A stretch of 64,000 nucleotides of DNA from Gudongella sp034006985. GTDB taxonomy: Bacteria > Bacillota > Clostridia > Tissierellales > Tissierellaceae. Numbering within the stretch: the first letter of the stretch is position 1; every line of letters starts with the position of its first letter. The translations under genes and the position numbers were made by a program. The DNA lies in NCBI GenBank assembly GCA_034006985.1, contig JAVERT010000008.1:31440-95439 (forward strand). Reading direction: 5' to 3'. Below are positions 51,020-60,871 of the stretch, piece after piece. Below the pieces are notes generated by a model. That model searched no databases. It worked only from the letters and a program-made list of their open reading frames with translations, and was not told the origin of the DNA.

Positions 51020-53596
51020 GTGGCGATAGCTATTAAAAATTTTATCAAAAAACATTTAGGCAGTACGCTTAAAATAATCTTTTTTATTTTTATTATAGTT
51101 TTTATCTTCTTTAGCTTGAAAAAAGAGGTAACATCAATTGATTTTGCAGAAACAATCTTATTAATACGGGGATTTTCAATATTTTCAATATTGTTCTTAA
51201 GTATAGTAGGGCTTATTGCTGTATCAGCAACTACCTTATATGATTTTATTATTATCAAATATTTAAAATTAGATTTAAAGTCTATAATAATTTTCAATGT
51301 ATCATTTATAGCTAGTAGTATAAATAATATTTCAGGATTAGGCGGTTTTACTGGAGCATCTATTAGAAGTATCTTCTTCAAAAAAGAAGATGATAATGCG
51401 GATATATTTGATTACAATTTATTGCTATTGCCAGCAACAGCTGTTGGTTTATCTGTATTAATTTTAATTTCTCTAATAAATTATAGATATATGGCTCCTA
51501 TTATAACTCAGTATAAGTTTTTGCTGTTCATGCTAATAGGTTTTATGATTTACATGGGTCTATATTTTTTTATTGATATAATTATTTATAAGTTTAAAAA
51601 AAATGATAAAGATTTACATGATAAAAACAGGTTTATTACTAAATTGAAACTATTAATAGCATCAATTTTAGAATGGTCATTAGCTTATATTCTATTTGCA
51701 ATTATAATAAGATATTTTAATCAAGATATGAACCTTTATATAATATTATCTATATTTGCTTTGAGCTCAATAGCTGGGGTTGTAAGTATGCTTCCAGGAG
51801 GTGTTGGATCCTTTGACTTAGTCGCATTGGTGGGATTTCAATATTATGGAATTAGTTCAGAGAATATATTAGCATCACTCATTCTATTCAGGGTATTTTA
51901 TTATTTTATACCTTTGATAGCTAGCATAATAATTACCTTGATTGCTCAATCTCTAAACAAGAATTCAGCAATAAAATTATTTAATACAGGAGAGTTAAAG
52001 GTTTTTGTAAATAAAACTTCTAACTTTACAAATTACTTATTAAGTATACTAATCTTTGCAAGTGGTGTGATATTGCTTTTTTCAGCATTGATACCTGGAA
52101 TTACTGAAAGAATTGAATTTGTAACAGAGTTTTTATCATTTCCCATTCTTAGACTTTCGCATCAGCTATCTATAGTTATTGGAATAATTCTAATTATGAT
52201 TTCAAGAGATATAAGTATGAAGGTGAAAAAAGCTTATGAAATTACATGGTTACTTTTATTATTGGGAGCAATATTTACATTTTTAAAAGGTTTCGATTAT
52301 GAAGAAGCTACTTTTTTATTGGTAGTACTAATTTTATTGAGAGCATCTAAAGATAGCTTTCATAGAAATAGTTTGCCTTTTGATTGGTACAGTACAATTA
52401 TATTTTCAGTAATAGCTTTTATTGGTGTAGGCGTATATTTTAGGTTATCACATTTGATTTTAGTAGATTTTCTTCAATTGAAAAATTATAAATTAATATT
52501 TACCAAAGGTTTTTATAGATTACTGCCAAATGGAATATATATATATAGTTTAGTTATACTATATTTAATAATTAAAGAAGTAACAAAAGATAGAATTACT
52601 AAAAACAGCAGATACGAAGAAGTAGATGAGGATAGAATTGCTAAGCTTTTTGGAAAAAATGGTGGTAGCTATTTAGCACATCTAGTTTATCTAAAAGACA
52701 AACATTTGTTTTGGTCAATAAATAATACGGTGGTTATAGCATTTGAAAAGAGCCATAACATCATTGTAGTTTTGGGAGACCCTATAGGTAATTCTGAGAA
52801 CTTTGGGGATGCAATCGAGGAGTTTCATGAGTTTATAGATAGTTACGGTTTTAAAACCGCATATTATGAAATTAGTGAGAAAAATTTAGCACTATATCAC
52901 GAGCATGGTTATAATTTTTTCAAATTAGGAGAAACAGCACTAGTTGATCTGGAAGACTTTGATATTAATAGTTCTAAAAGCAGGGATTTTAGAAATGTTC
53001 TTAGTAGATTTAAAAAAGATGGATACCATTTTGAGATAATTGATGGAAGCAATTTAGATGATTCTATGTATCTTGAATTATTAGCAATCTCAGATGAGTG
53101 GCTAAAGGGTAGAAATGAAATGGGATTTTCAGTCGGCTTTATGGACAAAAGCTATATAAAAAAAGCGCCAATTGCGCTAGTCAGAAAAACTTGTACTGGT
53201 GAAATAATTGCATTTTCATCACTGATGCCCAAATATGATAACAATAAATCAATTTCTATTGATTTAATGAGATTTGCAAATAATGTACCGAGCAATGCTA
53301 TGACATTTTTAATAATAAATCTAATGAGTAGCTTTAAAGAGCAAAATTATGAAATTTTAAACCTAGGAGTGGCACCTTTGTCGAATGTTGGGTTGAATCA
53401 AAATGCACACTTAAGAGAAAAAATTGCTCATTTAGTTTTTAAGTATGGTAAAGAAATATATAGTTTTGGGGGGTTAAGACAATATAAAGAAAAATTTAGC
53501 CCGAGATGGGAAAGTAGATATTTGGCTTATGAAGATTTAACTTTACTACCTGCTTCTATAATAGAAGCAACAATTCTTATACGAGCTAAAAGGTAG
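51020..53596 (+). CDS. mprF: MprF-type lysylphosphatidylglycerol synthase/flippase
   Basis: An 858-residue membrane protein of MprF architecture. N-terminal flippase part with about 8 helices (NNISGLGGFTGASIRSIFFK, LPGGVGSFDLVALVGFQY), a second group of helices to about residue 525, then a cytosolic DUF2156 synthase domain (WSINNTVVIAFEKSHNIIVV LGDP, FSPRWESRYLAYED). It adds Lys (or Ala) to phosphatidylglycerol and protects against cationic peptides. GTG 51020 is the first normal start but has no ribosome site; an ATT at 51032 lies 8 nt after AGGTGG and would remove four residues. Confidence 0.9.
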   Translation: MAIAIKNFIKKHLGSTLKIIFFIFIIVFIFFSLKKEVTSIDFAETILLIRGFSIFSILFLSIVGLIAVSATTLYDFIIIKYLKLDLKSIIIFNVSFIASSINNISGLGGFTGASIRSIFFKKEDDNADIFDYNLLLLPATAVGLSVLILISLINYRYMAPIITQYKFLLFMLIGFMIYMGLYFFIDIIIYKFKKNDKDLHDKNRFITKLKLLIASILEWSLAYILFAIIIRYFNQDMNLYIILSIFALSSIAGVVSMLPGGVGSFDLVALVGFQYYGISSENILASLILFRVFYYFIPLIASIIITLIAQSLNKNSAIKLFNTGELKVFVNKTSNFTNYLLSILIFASGVILLFSALIPGITERIEFVTEFLSFPILRLSHQLSIVIGIILIMISRDISMKVKKAYEITWLLLLLGAIFTFLKGFDYEEATFLLVVLILLRASKDSFHRNSLPFDWYSTIIFSVIAFIGVGVYFRLSHLILVDFLQLKNYKLIFTKGFYRLLPNGIYIYSLVILYLIIKEVTKDRITKNSRYEEVDEDRIAKLFGKNGGSYLAHLVYLKDKHLFWSINNTVVIAFEKSHNIIVVLGDPIGNSENFGDAIEEFHEFIDSYGFKTAYYEISEKNLALYHEHGYNFFKLGETALVDLEDFDINSSKSRDFRNVLSRFKKDGYHFEIIDGSNLDDSMYLELLAISDEWLKGRNEMGFSVGFMDKSYIKKAPIALVRKTCTGEIIAFSSLMPKYDNNKSISIDLMRFANNVPSNAMTFLIINLMSSFKEQNYEILNLGVAPLSNVGLNQNAHLREKIAHLVFKYGKEIYSFGGLRQYKEKFSPRWESRYLAYEDLTLLPASIIEATILIRAKR

Positions 53597-53653
53597 TTAA
53601 GAATCAAATGTTATTGTGGGAACTACTATTTTATTTTGAGAAAGGAGAGTATT

Positions 53654-55060
53654 ATGGGTAAAATATTATCTGCTTATCTAACACCGCATCCTCCTATTAT
53701 TATAAAAGAAATTGGAATGGGAGAGGAATTAAAGGCAGCAGCCACTATATCTGGGATGGAATCTATTGCATTGGATATCAAAGAAAAAGCTCCGGATACT
53801 ATTATTATAATAACGCCACATGGACCCTTGTTTTCAGATGCAAATTCAATTGCAGTTGAAGAATCATTAAAAGGAGATTTTGGGCAGTTTGGGCATAGAG
53901 AATTGAGCTATAAATTTCATAATGATTTGGATCTAAGCTATCAGATTGTTAAAAATAGCTTAAAAGATGGAATCAATTTAGCTCAGATGACTAAAGAAAT
54001 GTATAAGAGCTATGGGATAGCTGATAAATTAGATCATGGTGTGCTTGTTCCACTCCATTTTGTAGACCGATTATACAGTCAGTTCGATGTAGTGCCAATA
54101 ACATATGGACTCTTATCCTCAAAGGAACTCTATAAATTTGGACGATTAATAAATGAGGCTATAAAATTACAAAAAGGTGATGTATCAATTATTGCAAGTG
54201 GAGATTTTTCACATAAACTTCTAGATAGTGGCCCTTATAGTTATGTCAAAGAAGGACCTGAGTTTGACAAAGAACTAGTTAATATCTTGAGGGATGGGAA
54301 ATTATCTAAAATAGTGACATTTGATCTTGCGTTGGCACAAAAAGCTGGAGAATGTGGATTAAAATCTTTAATTATTCTAGCTGGAATTTTAAGCGATTAC
54401 AAGATAGAAACTGATGTGCTTTCATACGAAGGACCATTTGGAGTTGGTTATGCAACAGCTATTTTTAATATCTTAGGAGAAGAAGCAAAAGACTATATAG
54501 AGGATATTGAGATAGATCAAAAAAACAAGTTAGATAAAATTAAAAATATGGAAAGCTCTTATGTAAAGCTTGCTAGAAATAGCTTAACTCATTTTCTAGA
54601 ATATAAAGAGTATTTAGAGATACCAGAAGATATTGATCGTGAACTTCTAGATATAAAAAAACCTGTTTTTGTAACTTTAAAGAAGAATGGAGCACTAAGA
54701 GGTTGCATTGGCTCGACTAGTTCGAGAGAGGAAAATCTTGCTATGGAGATTATTAAGTATGCTGTTGAAGCCGGTCTTAACGATCCAAGATTTCCTGAAG
54801 TAGAATTAAATGAGCTTGCTGAGATTACATTTTCTGTAGATGTTTTAGAAAAACCTGAACCCATCGATTCCATCGATAGTTTAGATACACAGGAATTTGG
54901 GGTAATAGTAACAAAAGGGTATAAAAAAGGATTACTACTCCCAAGAATTGAAGGCGTGGATACAAAAGAAGAACAAGTTAGAATAGCTTTAAATAAAGCA
55001 GGTATAGGTGAGAATGAAGATTATAAAATGGAAAGATTTCGGGTAACTAGACATTACTAG
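53654..55060 (+). CDS. AmmeMemoRadiSam system protein: MEMO1-AMMECR1 fusion
   Basis: A 468-residue protein with an N-terminal class III extradiol-dioxygenase-like MEMO1 domain (LTPHPPIIIKEIGMGEE, TPHGPLFSD, LDHGVLVPLHFV, ASGDFSHK) and a C-terminal AMMECR1 domain (FVTLKKNGALRGCIGS, DPRFPEVELNELAEITFSVD). These are proteins B and A of the three-part AmmeMemoRadiSam system; the third (radical SAM) follows 11 nt later. The biochemical role of the system is not known. The ATG at 53654 follows AAAGGAG; the TTG at 53636 lies before that site. Confidence 0.92.
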   Translation: MGKILSAYLTPHPPIIIKEIGMGEELKAAATISGMESIALDIKEKAPDTIIIITPHGPLFSDANSIAVEESLKGDFGQFGHRELSYKFHNDLDLSYQIVKNSLKDGINLAQMTKEMYKSYGIADKLDHGVLVPLHFVDRLYSQFDVVPITYGLLSSKELYKFGRLINEAIKLQKGDVSIIASGDFSHKLLDSGPYSYVKEGPEFDKELVNILRDGKLSKIVTFDLALAQKAGECGLKSLIILAGILSDYKIETDVLSYEGPFGVGYATAIFNILGEEAKDYIEDIEIDQKNKLDKIKNMESSYVKLARNSLTHFLEYKEYLEIPEDIDRELLDIKKPVFVTLKKNGALRGCIGSTSSREENLAMEIIKYAVEAGLNDPRFPEVELNELAEITFSVDVLEKPEPIDSIDSLDTQEFGVIVTKGYKKGLLLPRIEGVDTKEEQVRIALNKAGIGENEDYKMERFRVTRHY

Positions 55061-55071
55061 GAGTTGATTTT

Positions 55072-56046
55072 ATGATAGAGGCTAGGTACTATACAAAAGA
55101 AGACGATTATATAAATTGTTTTTTATGTCCACATAATTGTAAAATTCCAGAAGAAAAAACTGGAGTATGTAAAGTTAGAAAAAATATTAAAGGAGAGCTT
55201 TATACTCTTAATTACGAGACTATGACGTCTTATGGCTATGATCCTATAGAGAAAAAACCATTATTTCATTTCTATCCAGGAGCGGATATTTTTTCATTTG
55301 GTACATTTGGATGTAATTTTAATTGTGACTTTTGTCAAAATATTTCAATCGTTGAGAATGTTGATATGTATCTAAATATAGAAGTTGATGAAATTTTGGA
55401 ATTAGCAAAGGCAAAAGGTTCGATAGGAATAGCATATACTTATAATGAACCTACGATTTTCTATGAATTTATGTATGATATCGCAAAGAGAGCAAGAAAG
55501 TTAGGACTTAAAAATGTAATGGTAACTAATGGATATATAAATCAGGAACCTCTAAAAGATATTCTGCCATATATTGATGCAATGAATATAGATTTAAAGT
55601 CTATAGAAAATAGCTATTATAAGAGATTTTGTAGAGGAAGTTTGCAGCCAGTTATAGATACAATTAAAACAGCCTATAATAATACTCATATAGAGATAAC
55701 AACACTTGTTATAGATGGAGAAAATTCTGATGAAGATGAGATATACAGACTATCAAAGCTTATTTCAGATATCAGCCCAGAAATACCACTTCACCTTAGT
55801 AAGTATTACCCTAGCAATAGGATGACAAATCCGCCAACGAAGACAGAAACTCTTATTAATTTAAGAAATATTGCTAAGAAAAATCTACACTATGTATATA
55901 TTGGAAATGTATGGGGAGTAGATAACGATACTTATTGTCCGAATTGTAAAAATTTATTAATTAAAAGATTTCCAGAAATAGAGGTTCTAGGCTTGGATAA
56001 TGGCCATTGTGATAATTGTGGTGCGAAAATAAAAGTCATATATTAA
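55072..56046 (+). CDS. AmmeMemoRadiSam system radical SAM enzyme
   Basis: A 324-residue radical SAM protein with CLCPHNCKIPEEKTGVCKVR at the N-terminus, the [4Fe-4S] motif FGCNFNCDFCQN (CxxxCxxC), YTYNEPTIFYE, and a C-terminal zinc-like pattern of four Cys (CPNC ... CDNC). It resembles pyruvate-formate-lyase-activase-type members of the AmmeMemoRadiSam group. Substrate unknown. Translationally close to the MEMO1-AMMECR1 gene. Confidence 0.93.
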   Translation: MIEARYYTKEDDYINCFLCPHNCKIPEEKTGVCKVRKNIKGELYTLNYETMTSYGYDPIEKKPLFHFYPGADIFSFGTFGCNFNCDFCQNISIVENVDMYLNIEVDEILELAKAKGSIGIAYTYNEPTIFYEFMYDIAKRARKLGLKNVMVTNGYINQEPLKDILPYIDAMNIDLKSIENSYYKRFCRGSLQPVIDTIKTAYNNTHIEITTLVIDGENSDEDEIYRLSKLISDISPEIPLHLSKYYPSNRMTNPPTKTETLINLRNIAKKNLHYVYIGNVWGVDNDTYCPNCKNLLIKRFPEIEVLGLDNGHCDNCGAKIKVIY

Positions 56047-56149
56047 ATAAAAAGTTTAGATATAGTAAAATAATTGTTTATTTATAATTATATTTGAGTT
56101 ATAATTATTTTGTTATTATAGAAAACAGAAGGGGAGTTGATAGAGCAAT

Positions 56150-57565
56150 ATGAAAACACCTGTATTTGAAGCATTAAAAAATTTAAAAGAAGAAAATAGT
56201 ATATCATTTCATTTTCCTGGCCACAAGGGTAAGAAAACACTAATAGACTGGGGAGAGTATATGCCCCAAATTGATACTACCGAATTAGATGGGATGGATA
56301 ATTTACTCGAACCAAGAGGAATAATAGAAGAATCACAAAAAAATGCAGCGAGTGTTTTTGGTGCTAAAGCAACCTATTATGCAGTAAATGGCTCTACAGG
56401 AAGTTTATATATAGGATTGGCTACAATAACAAAGCCTGGAGATAAAATTTTAGTACAAAGGAATTGTCATAAAGCTGTTTATAATGCATTAATTTTAAAT
56501 AGAATTCAACCGGTGTATATTTATCCAAATTATAATGAAAACCATAATGTTCTAACAGGACTATACCCTGAGGATATTGAAGATGCGTTAACAGAAAACC
56601 CTGATATAAAAGCTGTTGTAGTAACTTATCCAAATTATTATGGGGTATGCTCAGATATAAAAGAAATAGCAAAAATAGTACACAAACATGGTAAAATATT
56701 GATGGTCGATGAGGCCCATGGTCCACATATGACTTTTTCTGATAAATTGCCTATTTCAGCAATTGAAGGTGGAGCAGATATTGTAATTCAAAGTACACAT
56801 AAAACTCTTCCAAGCTTGACGCAGACATCTATGATTCACGTTGGTACGGATAGAATAGATTTAAATAAACTTAGAGATAGATATCAGCTTTATACTACAA
56901 CTAGTCCTTCGTATTTGTTTACTGTGTCAAATGAACTTGCAGTTGCTTATATGGATAGTGAAGAAGGTAGAGAACGTTTAGAGTGGAGCATAAATAAGGT
57001 AAATGAAACCATTGAAAGATTAAATAAAATCCCAAGGGTTGAAGTATTTACTGGCGATCCTGAGGATAGTACCATATATTCAAAGGATAATACTAAGATA
57101 TTAATTAGTATAGATGGAGTAAGGGGTACAACAGTTAAAAAACTATTATTGACAGATTATAATATTAGAGTAGAGATGGCTGATTTTTATTACGCTCTTA
57201 TCTTAACTAGCCTTATGAATGAGGAGGAAGAATTTGAAAAAGTAATAGAAGCTATAACTGATATAGCAGCAAAAACTCCTCATGAAGAGATAAACTGGGT
57301 TAATGTAAAAATGCCGGTACCTAAGATTATAACAAGACCATCTGACGCTTACTATGGCAAAAAAGAACAAATAAAATTAAAAGACGCAATAGGTAGAGTT
57401 TCTGCCGCACCTATAATTCCTTATCCACCTGGAATACCTTTAATTGTCCCAGGAGAAGAGATAACTCAGGAAATATACGAGCATGTTTTGTTCTTAATGG
57501 ACAATGGTATAGAAATAGTCGGACTAATGGGTTATAATAAGGATTATGTAGTAGTTACAGAATAA
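56150..57565 (+). CDS. Orn/Lys/Arg decarboxylase family PLP enzyme
   Basis: A 471-residue fold-type I PLP enzyme of the short (YaaO-like) class. FHFPGHKGKKTL at the N-terminus, VNGSTGSLYIGLAT, MVDEAHGPHM and STHKTLPSLTQTSMIHV with the PLP Lys, then the C-terminal PGIPLIVPGE. It decarboxylates Arg, Lys or Ornithine toward polyamines; the specificity is not clear. In clostridia and bacilli this gene often precedes tmk, as here. The Shine-Dalgarno GGGGAG is 13 nt ahead, rather far. Confidence 0.9.
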   Translation: MKTPVFEALKNLKEENSISFHFPGHKGKKTLIDWGEYMPQIDTTELDGMDNLLEPRGIIEESQKNAASVFGAKATYYAVNGSTGSLYIGLATITKPGDKILVQRNCHKAVYNALILNRIQPVYIYPNYNENHNVLTGLYPEDIEDALTENPDIKAVVVTYPNYYGVCSDIKEIAKIVHKHGKILMVDEAHGPHMTFSDKLPISAIEGGADIVIQSTHKTLPSLTQTSMIHVGTDRIDLNKLRDRYQLYTTTSPSYLFTVSNELAVAYMDSEEGRERLEWSINKVNETIERLNKIPRVEVFTGDPEDSTIYSKDNTKILISIDGVRGTTVKKLLLTDYNIRVEMADFYYALILTSLMNEEEEFEKVIEAITDIAAKTPHEEINWVNVKMPVPKIITRPSDAYYGKKEQIKLKDAIGRVSAAPIIPYPPGIPLIVPGEEITQEIYEHVLFLMDNGIEIVGLMGYNKDYVVVTE

Positions 57566-57578
57566 GGAGAGGGTGTCT

Positions 57579-58196
57579 ATGAAAGGTAGATTTATAACAC
57601 TAGAGGGGCCAGATGGTTCAGGCAAATCTACAATGATTAATTTAATTGGACAGTATCTTGAAGAAAAAGATATTCCTCATGTTCTAACAAGAGAACCAGG
57701 TGGGACTGAAATTGGAGAGAAAATAAGAAGAATAATCATTGATGTTGATAATAAGAATATGGGGCCAGAAACGGAAGCACTTCTATTTGCTGCATCTCGT
57801 TCTCAGCATGTTCATGAAAAAATCGTGCCAGCTATAAAAGATGGGAAAGTTGTAGTTTGTGATAGATTTTTACTTTCGAGTCTTGCATATCAAGGTGTTG
57901 GCAGAAATTTAGGGATAGAGAATGTAAAAGCAATAAACGATTTTGGATTAAGAGGAATTGTTCCAGATTTGATTCTTTTCTTTCATGTTGACCCAGAAGT
58001 AACACTTCTTAGGAAGACAAAAGAAGGTGGAGATAGGCTTGAAGAGGAAGGATATTTGTTCCACAGAGATGTTTATAAAGGATATATGGAGCTGTTAGAA
58101 ATATACCCTGACAACATTGTAATGATAGACGCTACAAAATCGATAGATGAAGTTTATGCTCAGACAATAAAAGCAATAGAAGAATTACTAAAATAG
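57579..58196 (+). CDS. tmk: Thymidylate kinase
   Basis: A 205-residue dTMP kinase. P-loop FITLEGPDGSGKST, TREPGGTEIGEKIR (substrate site), the DRFLLSSLAYQGVGR motif and a LID region with EGGDRLEEEG. ATG 57579 has AGGAGAGG 6 nt ahead; the upstream GTG adjoins that site. First gene of the tmk/c-di-AMP receptor/holB/yaaT group. Confidence 0.95.
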   Translation: MKGRFITLEGPDGSGKSTMINLIGQYLEEKDIPHVLTREPGGTEIGEKIRRIIIDVDNKNMGPETEALLFAASRSQHVHEKIVPAIKDGKVVVCDRFLLSSLAYQGVGRNLGIENVKAINDFGLRGIVPDLILFFHVDPEVTLLRKTKEGGDRLEEEGYLFHRDVYKGYMELLEIYPDNIVMIDATKSIDEVYAQTIKAIEELLK

Positions 58197-58210
58197 AGGA
58201 GGTTCCTAAG

Positions 58211-58537
58211 ATGAAACTCATTGTAGCTATTGTTCAAGACCAAGATGCATCAAGTTTAGTAGAAGATTTAACGGAGAAGGATTTTCGTGTAACAAAACTT
58301 GCTTCTACGGGTGGGTTTTTAAAAGCGGGGAATACTACTCTTTTAAGTGGAGTAGAAGATGATAAAGTAGACGAAGTTATAAAAGTTATTGAAGATAATT
58401 GCCGTACAAGAGAAATCACAACTTCTCTTTTAACTGTTACTATGCCAGGCGACACTTATATACCATATCCACTAGAAGTAAAAGTAGGTGGCGCAACAGT
58501 ATTTGTTCTGGATGTAGAACAGTATGTGAGAATTTAG
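58211..58537 (+). CDS. Cyclic-di-AMP receptor, DarA/PstA (PII-like)
   Basis: A 108-residue PII-like protein. LTEKDFRVTKLASTGGFLKAG NTTLLSG is the family signature that binds cyclic-di-AMP, and the protein ends FVLDVEQYVRI. Length and position after tmk match yaaQ in Bacillus. RBS GAGGAGG. Confidence 0.94.
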   Translation: MKLIVAIVQDQDASSLVEDLTEKDFRVTKLASTGGFLKAGNTTLLSGVEDDKVDEVIKVIEDNCRTREITTSLLTVTMPGDTYIPYPLEVKVGGATVFVLDVEQYVRI

Positions 58538-58549
58538 GAGGACGCTTTT

Positions 58550-58825
58550 ATGAAATTAATTATTGCCGTTTTAGATAATGAGAATTCAAAAAAAATAACA
58601 AAAATGCTGTTAACAAAAAATTTGAGAGCCACAAAATTAGCATCTAGTGGAGGATTCTTAAGTCTAGGCAATACAACTCTTTTAATTGGTGCTGAAGCTG
58701 AAAGAGTAGACGAAATAATTTCATTAATCAAGAATGAACATATGAATAGAGATAAAAAAAACGAAAATGAAGATTCTAAAATTCATATATTTGTTATGCC
58801 AATTAAAGATTATGTAAGAATTTAG
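58550..58825 (+). CDS. Second DarA/PstA-like cyclic-di-AMP receptor (shortened)
   Basis: A 91-residue paralogue of the preceding protein. LTKNLRATKLASSGGFLSLG NTTLLIG repeats the ligand motif and the end IKDYVRI corresponds to EQYVRI of copy 1. The B-loop section is replaced by a short charged stretch (NRDKKNENEDSK). It occupies the place of yaaR in Bacillus. Likely tandem duplication with changed loop. Confidence 0.88.
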   Translation: MKLIIAVLDNENSKKITKMLLTKNLRATKLASSGGFLSLGNTTLLIGAEAERVDEIISLIKNEHMNRDKKNENEDSKIHIFVMPIKDYVRI

Positions 58826-58838
58826 ATTTGGAGGAAAT

Positions 58839-59819
58839 ATGGAGTATAAGGATATTATTGGGCACGATTTAATTATTAAGAGCCTAAAAAAAGCTTGTGA
58901 AAATGATAAGATAAGCCATTTTTATATATTTGAAGGAATGGATGGTCTTGGTAAAAGATCCTTAGCTAAGTCTTTTGCCAAGACTCTATTATGTGAAAAA
59001 AAAGAAGTTGAAGCTTGTAATATGTGCAATTCATGCTATAAATTTGATATTGCAACTCACCCTGATTTTAAAGAAGTGTATCCAGAAAAGGATATAATAA
59101 AAAAAGGTCAAATTGATGAATTAATAAAATTTATAAATAGCTCGCCTTTTGAGAGCAATAAAAAACTTATTATTATAGATCAAGCTCACTTAATGAATAA
59201 AGAAGCTCAAAATGGACTACTTAAAAGCTTAGAGGAACCACCAAAATATATACATATTATTTTGATATCATCAGATGCTAAGAATTTACTTCCAACTATA
59301 AGATCTAGAGGGCAAACAATTAGATTTTACCCCATAGAAGTGGATAAAATAAAATATTATCTTGTAAATAATCTTCAAGTAAAAGAAGAGCTCGCTATAT
59401 TTTTGTCAAGGCTATCTAATGGTTCTTTAGGTAAGGCTATACTTTTATCAGAGTCAGAAGATTTTTTTAATAGGAGAGATTGGGTTTTAGAATTAATAGA
59501 TGCTCTTTGTAATAAAGAAGGTTTTAGAATATTTTCAGCTGTAGATTACTTTTATTCAAATAAAGACTTTACTGAAGAAATGCTTCAAATTTTATTATTA
59601 TGGTTTCGAGATTTAGCTGTGTATAAAGCGACAGGAGATATTAATTTTGTCATAAATAAGGATAAGGAAGAATTCTTATTAAAACAAAGTTTTATGGATT
59701 TTGAGCGGATAAATGATATAATAGAGAAAATAGAAAAAACATCGTTGAATATACAGATGAATGTGAACTTTCAATTGTCGATAGAAACTATGCTTTTGAA
59801 AATTCAGGGGGAGGTATAA
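58839..59819 (+). CDS. holB: DNA polymerase III subunit delta'
   Basis: A 326-residue clamp-loader subunit. GMDGLGKRSLAKSFAKTLLC is the Walker-like region, CNMCNSC the zinc motif, GLLKSLEEPPKYIHIILIS the sensor region and TIRSRGQTIRFYP the SRC-like element. The stop overlaps the start of the next gene. RBS TTTGGAGG. Confidence 0.92.
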   Translation: MEYKDIIGHDLIIKSLKKACENDKISHFYIFEGMDGLGKRSLAKSFAKTLLCEKKEVEACNMCNSCYKFDIATHPDFKEVYPEKDIIKKGQIDELIKFINSSPFESNKKLIIIDQAHLMNKEAQNGLLKSLEEPPKYIHIILISSDAKNLLPTIRSRGQTIRFYPIEVDKIKYYLVNNLQVKEELAIFLSRLSNGSLGKAILLSESEDFFNRRDWVLELIDALCNKEGFRIFSAVDYFYSNKDFTEEMLQILLLWFRDLAVYKATGDINFVINKDKEEFLLKQSFMDFERINDIIEKIEKTSLNIQMNVNFQLSIETMLLKIQGEV

Positions 59820-60688
59820 TGGTAAAAGTTGTAGGAGTTAGGTTTAAAAAAGCAGGAAAAATATATTATTTTGATCCTGATAAAATAGATGTAAAGCAAA
59901 ATGACTTTGTTATAGTGGAAACTGCAAGAGGTTTGGAGTTTGGTGTTGTAGCAGTAGGGCCAAGAGACGTTGAAGAAGAAGAGATAATATCTCCATTAAA
60001 GCCAGTTCTTAGAATAGCATTGGATGAAGATTTTAAATTACACAAAGAAAATAAGGAAAAAGCAAAAGAAGCTATGAGTATTTGTGCAGAAAAAGTAAAG
60101 GAACACGGGCTAGATATGAATTTGGTTGATGTAGAGTATACTTTTGATAATAATAAAGTGATATTCTATTTTACTGCGGATAACAGAGTAGACTTTAGAG
60201 ACTTGGTTAAAGATTTGGCATCAATATTTAAAACAAGGATAGAACTAAGACAAATTGGTGTAAGAGATGAAGCTAAAATAATCGGTGGAATAGGACCATG
60301 TGGACAAATAACATGTTGCACCAGATTTTTAGGTGAGTTTGCCCCTGTATCTATAAAAATGGCAAAAGAACAGAGTTTGTCACTAAACCCAACAAAAATA
60401 TCTGGGCTTTGTGGTAGATTGATGTGTTGCTTAAAGTATGAACAAGACACATATGAAGAACTATTAGTTAATATGCCATCAGTTGGAGCGATAATAAAAG
60501 CACCAGATGGAACGGGTGTGGTTATATCATCATATACACTACTTGAGCGAGTAAGGGCTAAAATTAAACTTGCAGATGGAACAGAAGATATATTTAATTA
60601 CGGTATAGATGAGATTGAGTTGACAGGGAAATATGACCCTAATTACCAACGATATGGCTCAAATAAGGACCACACAAATGCAGATTGA
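59819..60688 (+). CDS. ricT: PSP1/YaaT (RicT) family protein
   Basis: A 289-residue PSP1-domain protein with a Cys-rich centre, GPCGQITCCTRFLG and GLCGRLMCCLKYEQD, that binds an iron-sulfur cluster in RicT. RicT with RicA and RicF controls mRNA processing, sporulation and phosphorelay in Bacillus. It begins on the stop codon region of holB, as in other Firmicutes. A strong terminator ends the group. Confidence 0.92.
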   Translation: MVKVVGVRFKKAGKIYYFDPDKIDVKQNDFVIVETARGLEFGVVAVGPRDVEEEEIISPLKPVLRIALDEDFKLHKENKEKAKEAMSICAEKVKEHGLDMNLVDVEYTFDNNKVIFYFTADNRVDFRDLVKDLASIFKTRIELRQIGVRDEAKIIGGIGPCGQITCCTRFLGEFAPVSIKMAKEQSLSLNPTKISGLCGRLMCCLKYEQDTYEELLVNMPSVGAIIKAPDGTGVVISSYTLLERVRAKIKLADGTEDIFNYGIDEIELTGKYDPNYQRYGSNKDHTNAD

Positions 60689-60761
60689 TGAATAAATATT
60701 TCATTTAAATAATGGATATTTCTGCTAGAATAAATCACATTTTTGATTATTGTATGATAAT

Positions 60762-60806
60762 AAACTCTGATAAACTTTGTAAATTAAGTTTATCAGAGTT
60801 TTTATA
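60762..60806 (+). terminator. Terminator of the tmk-holB-yaaT group
   Basis: Perfect 16-bp stem 60762-60777 with 60786-60801, loop TGTAAATT, then TTTATATTT. Confidence 0.9.
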
Positions 60807-60871
60807 TTTATATAATAGTGTTTCTTATAGTGTAGCTTGCTATCAAATATTTCATCATTATCTGAAGTATT

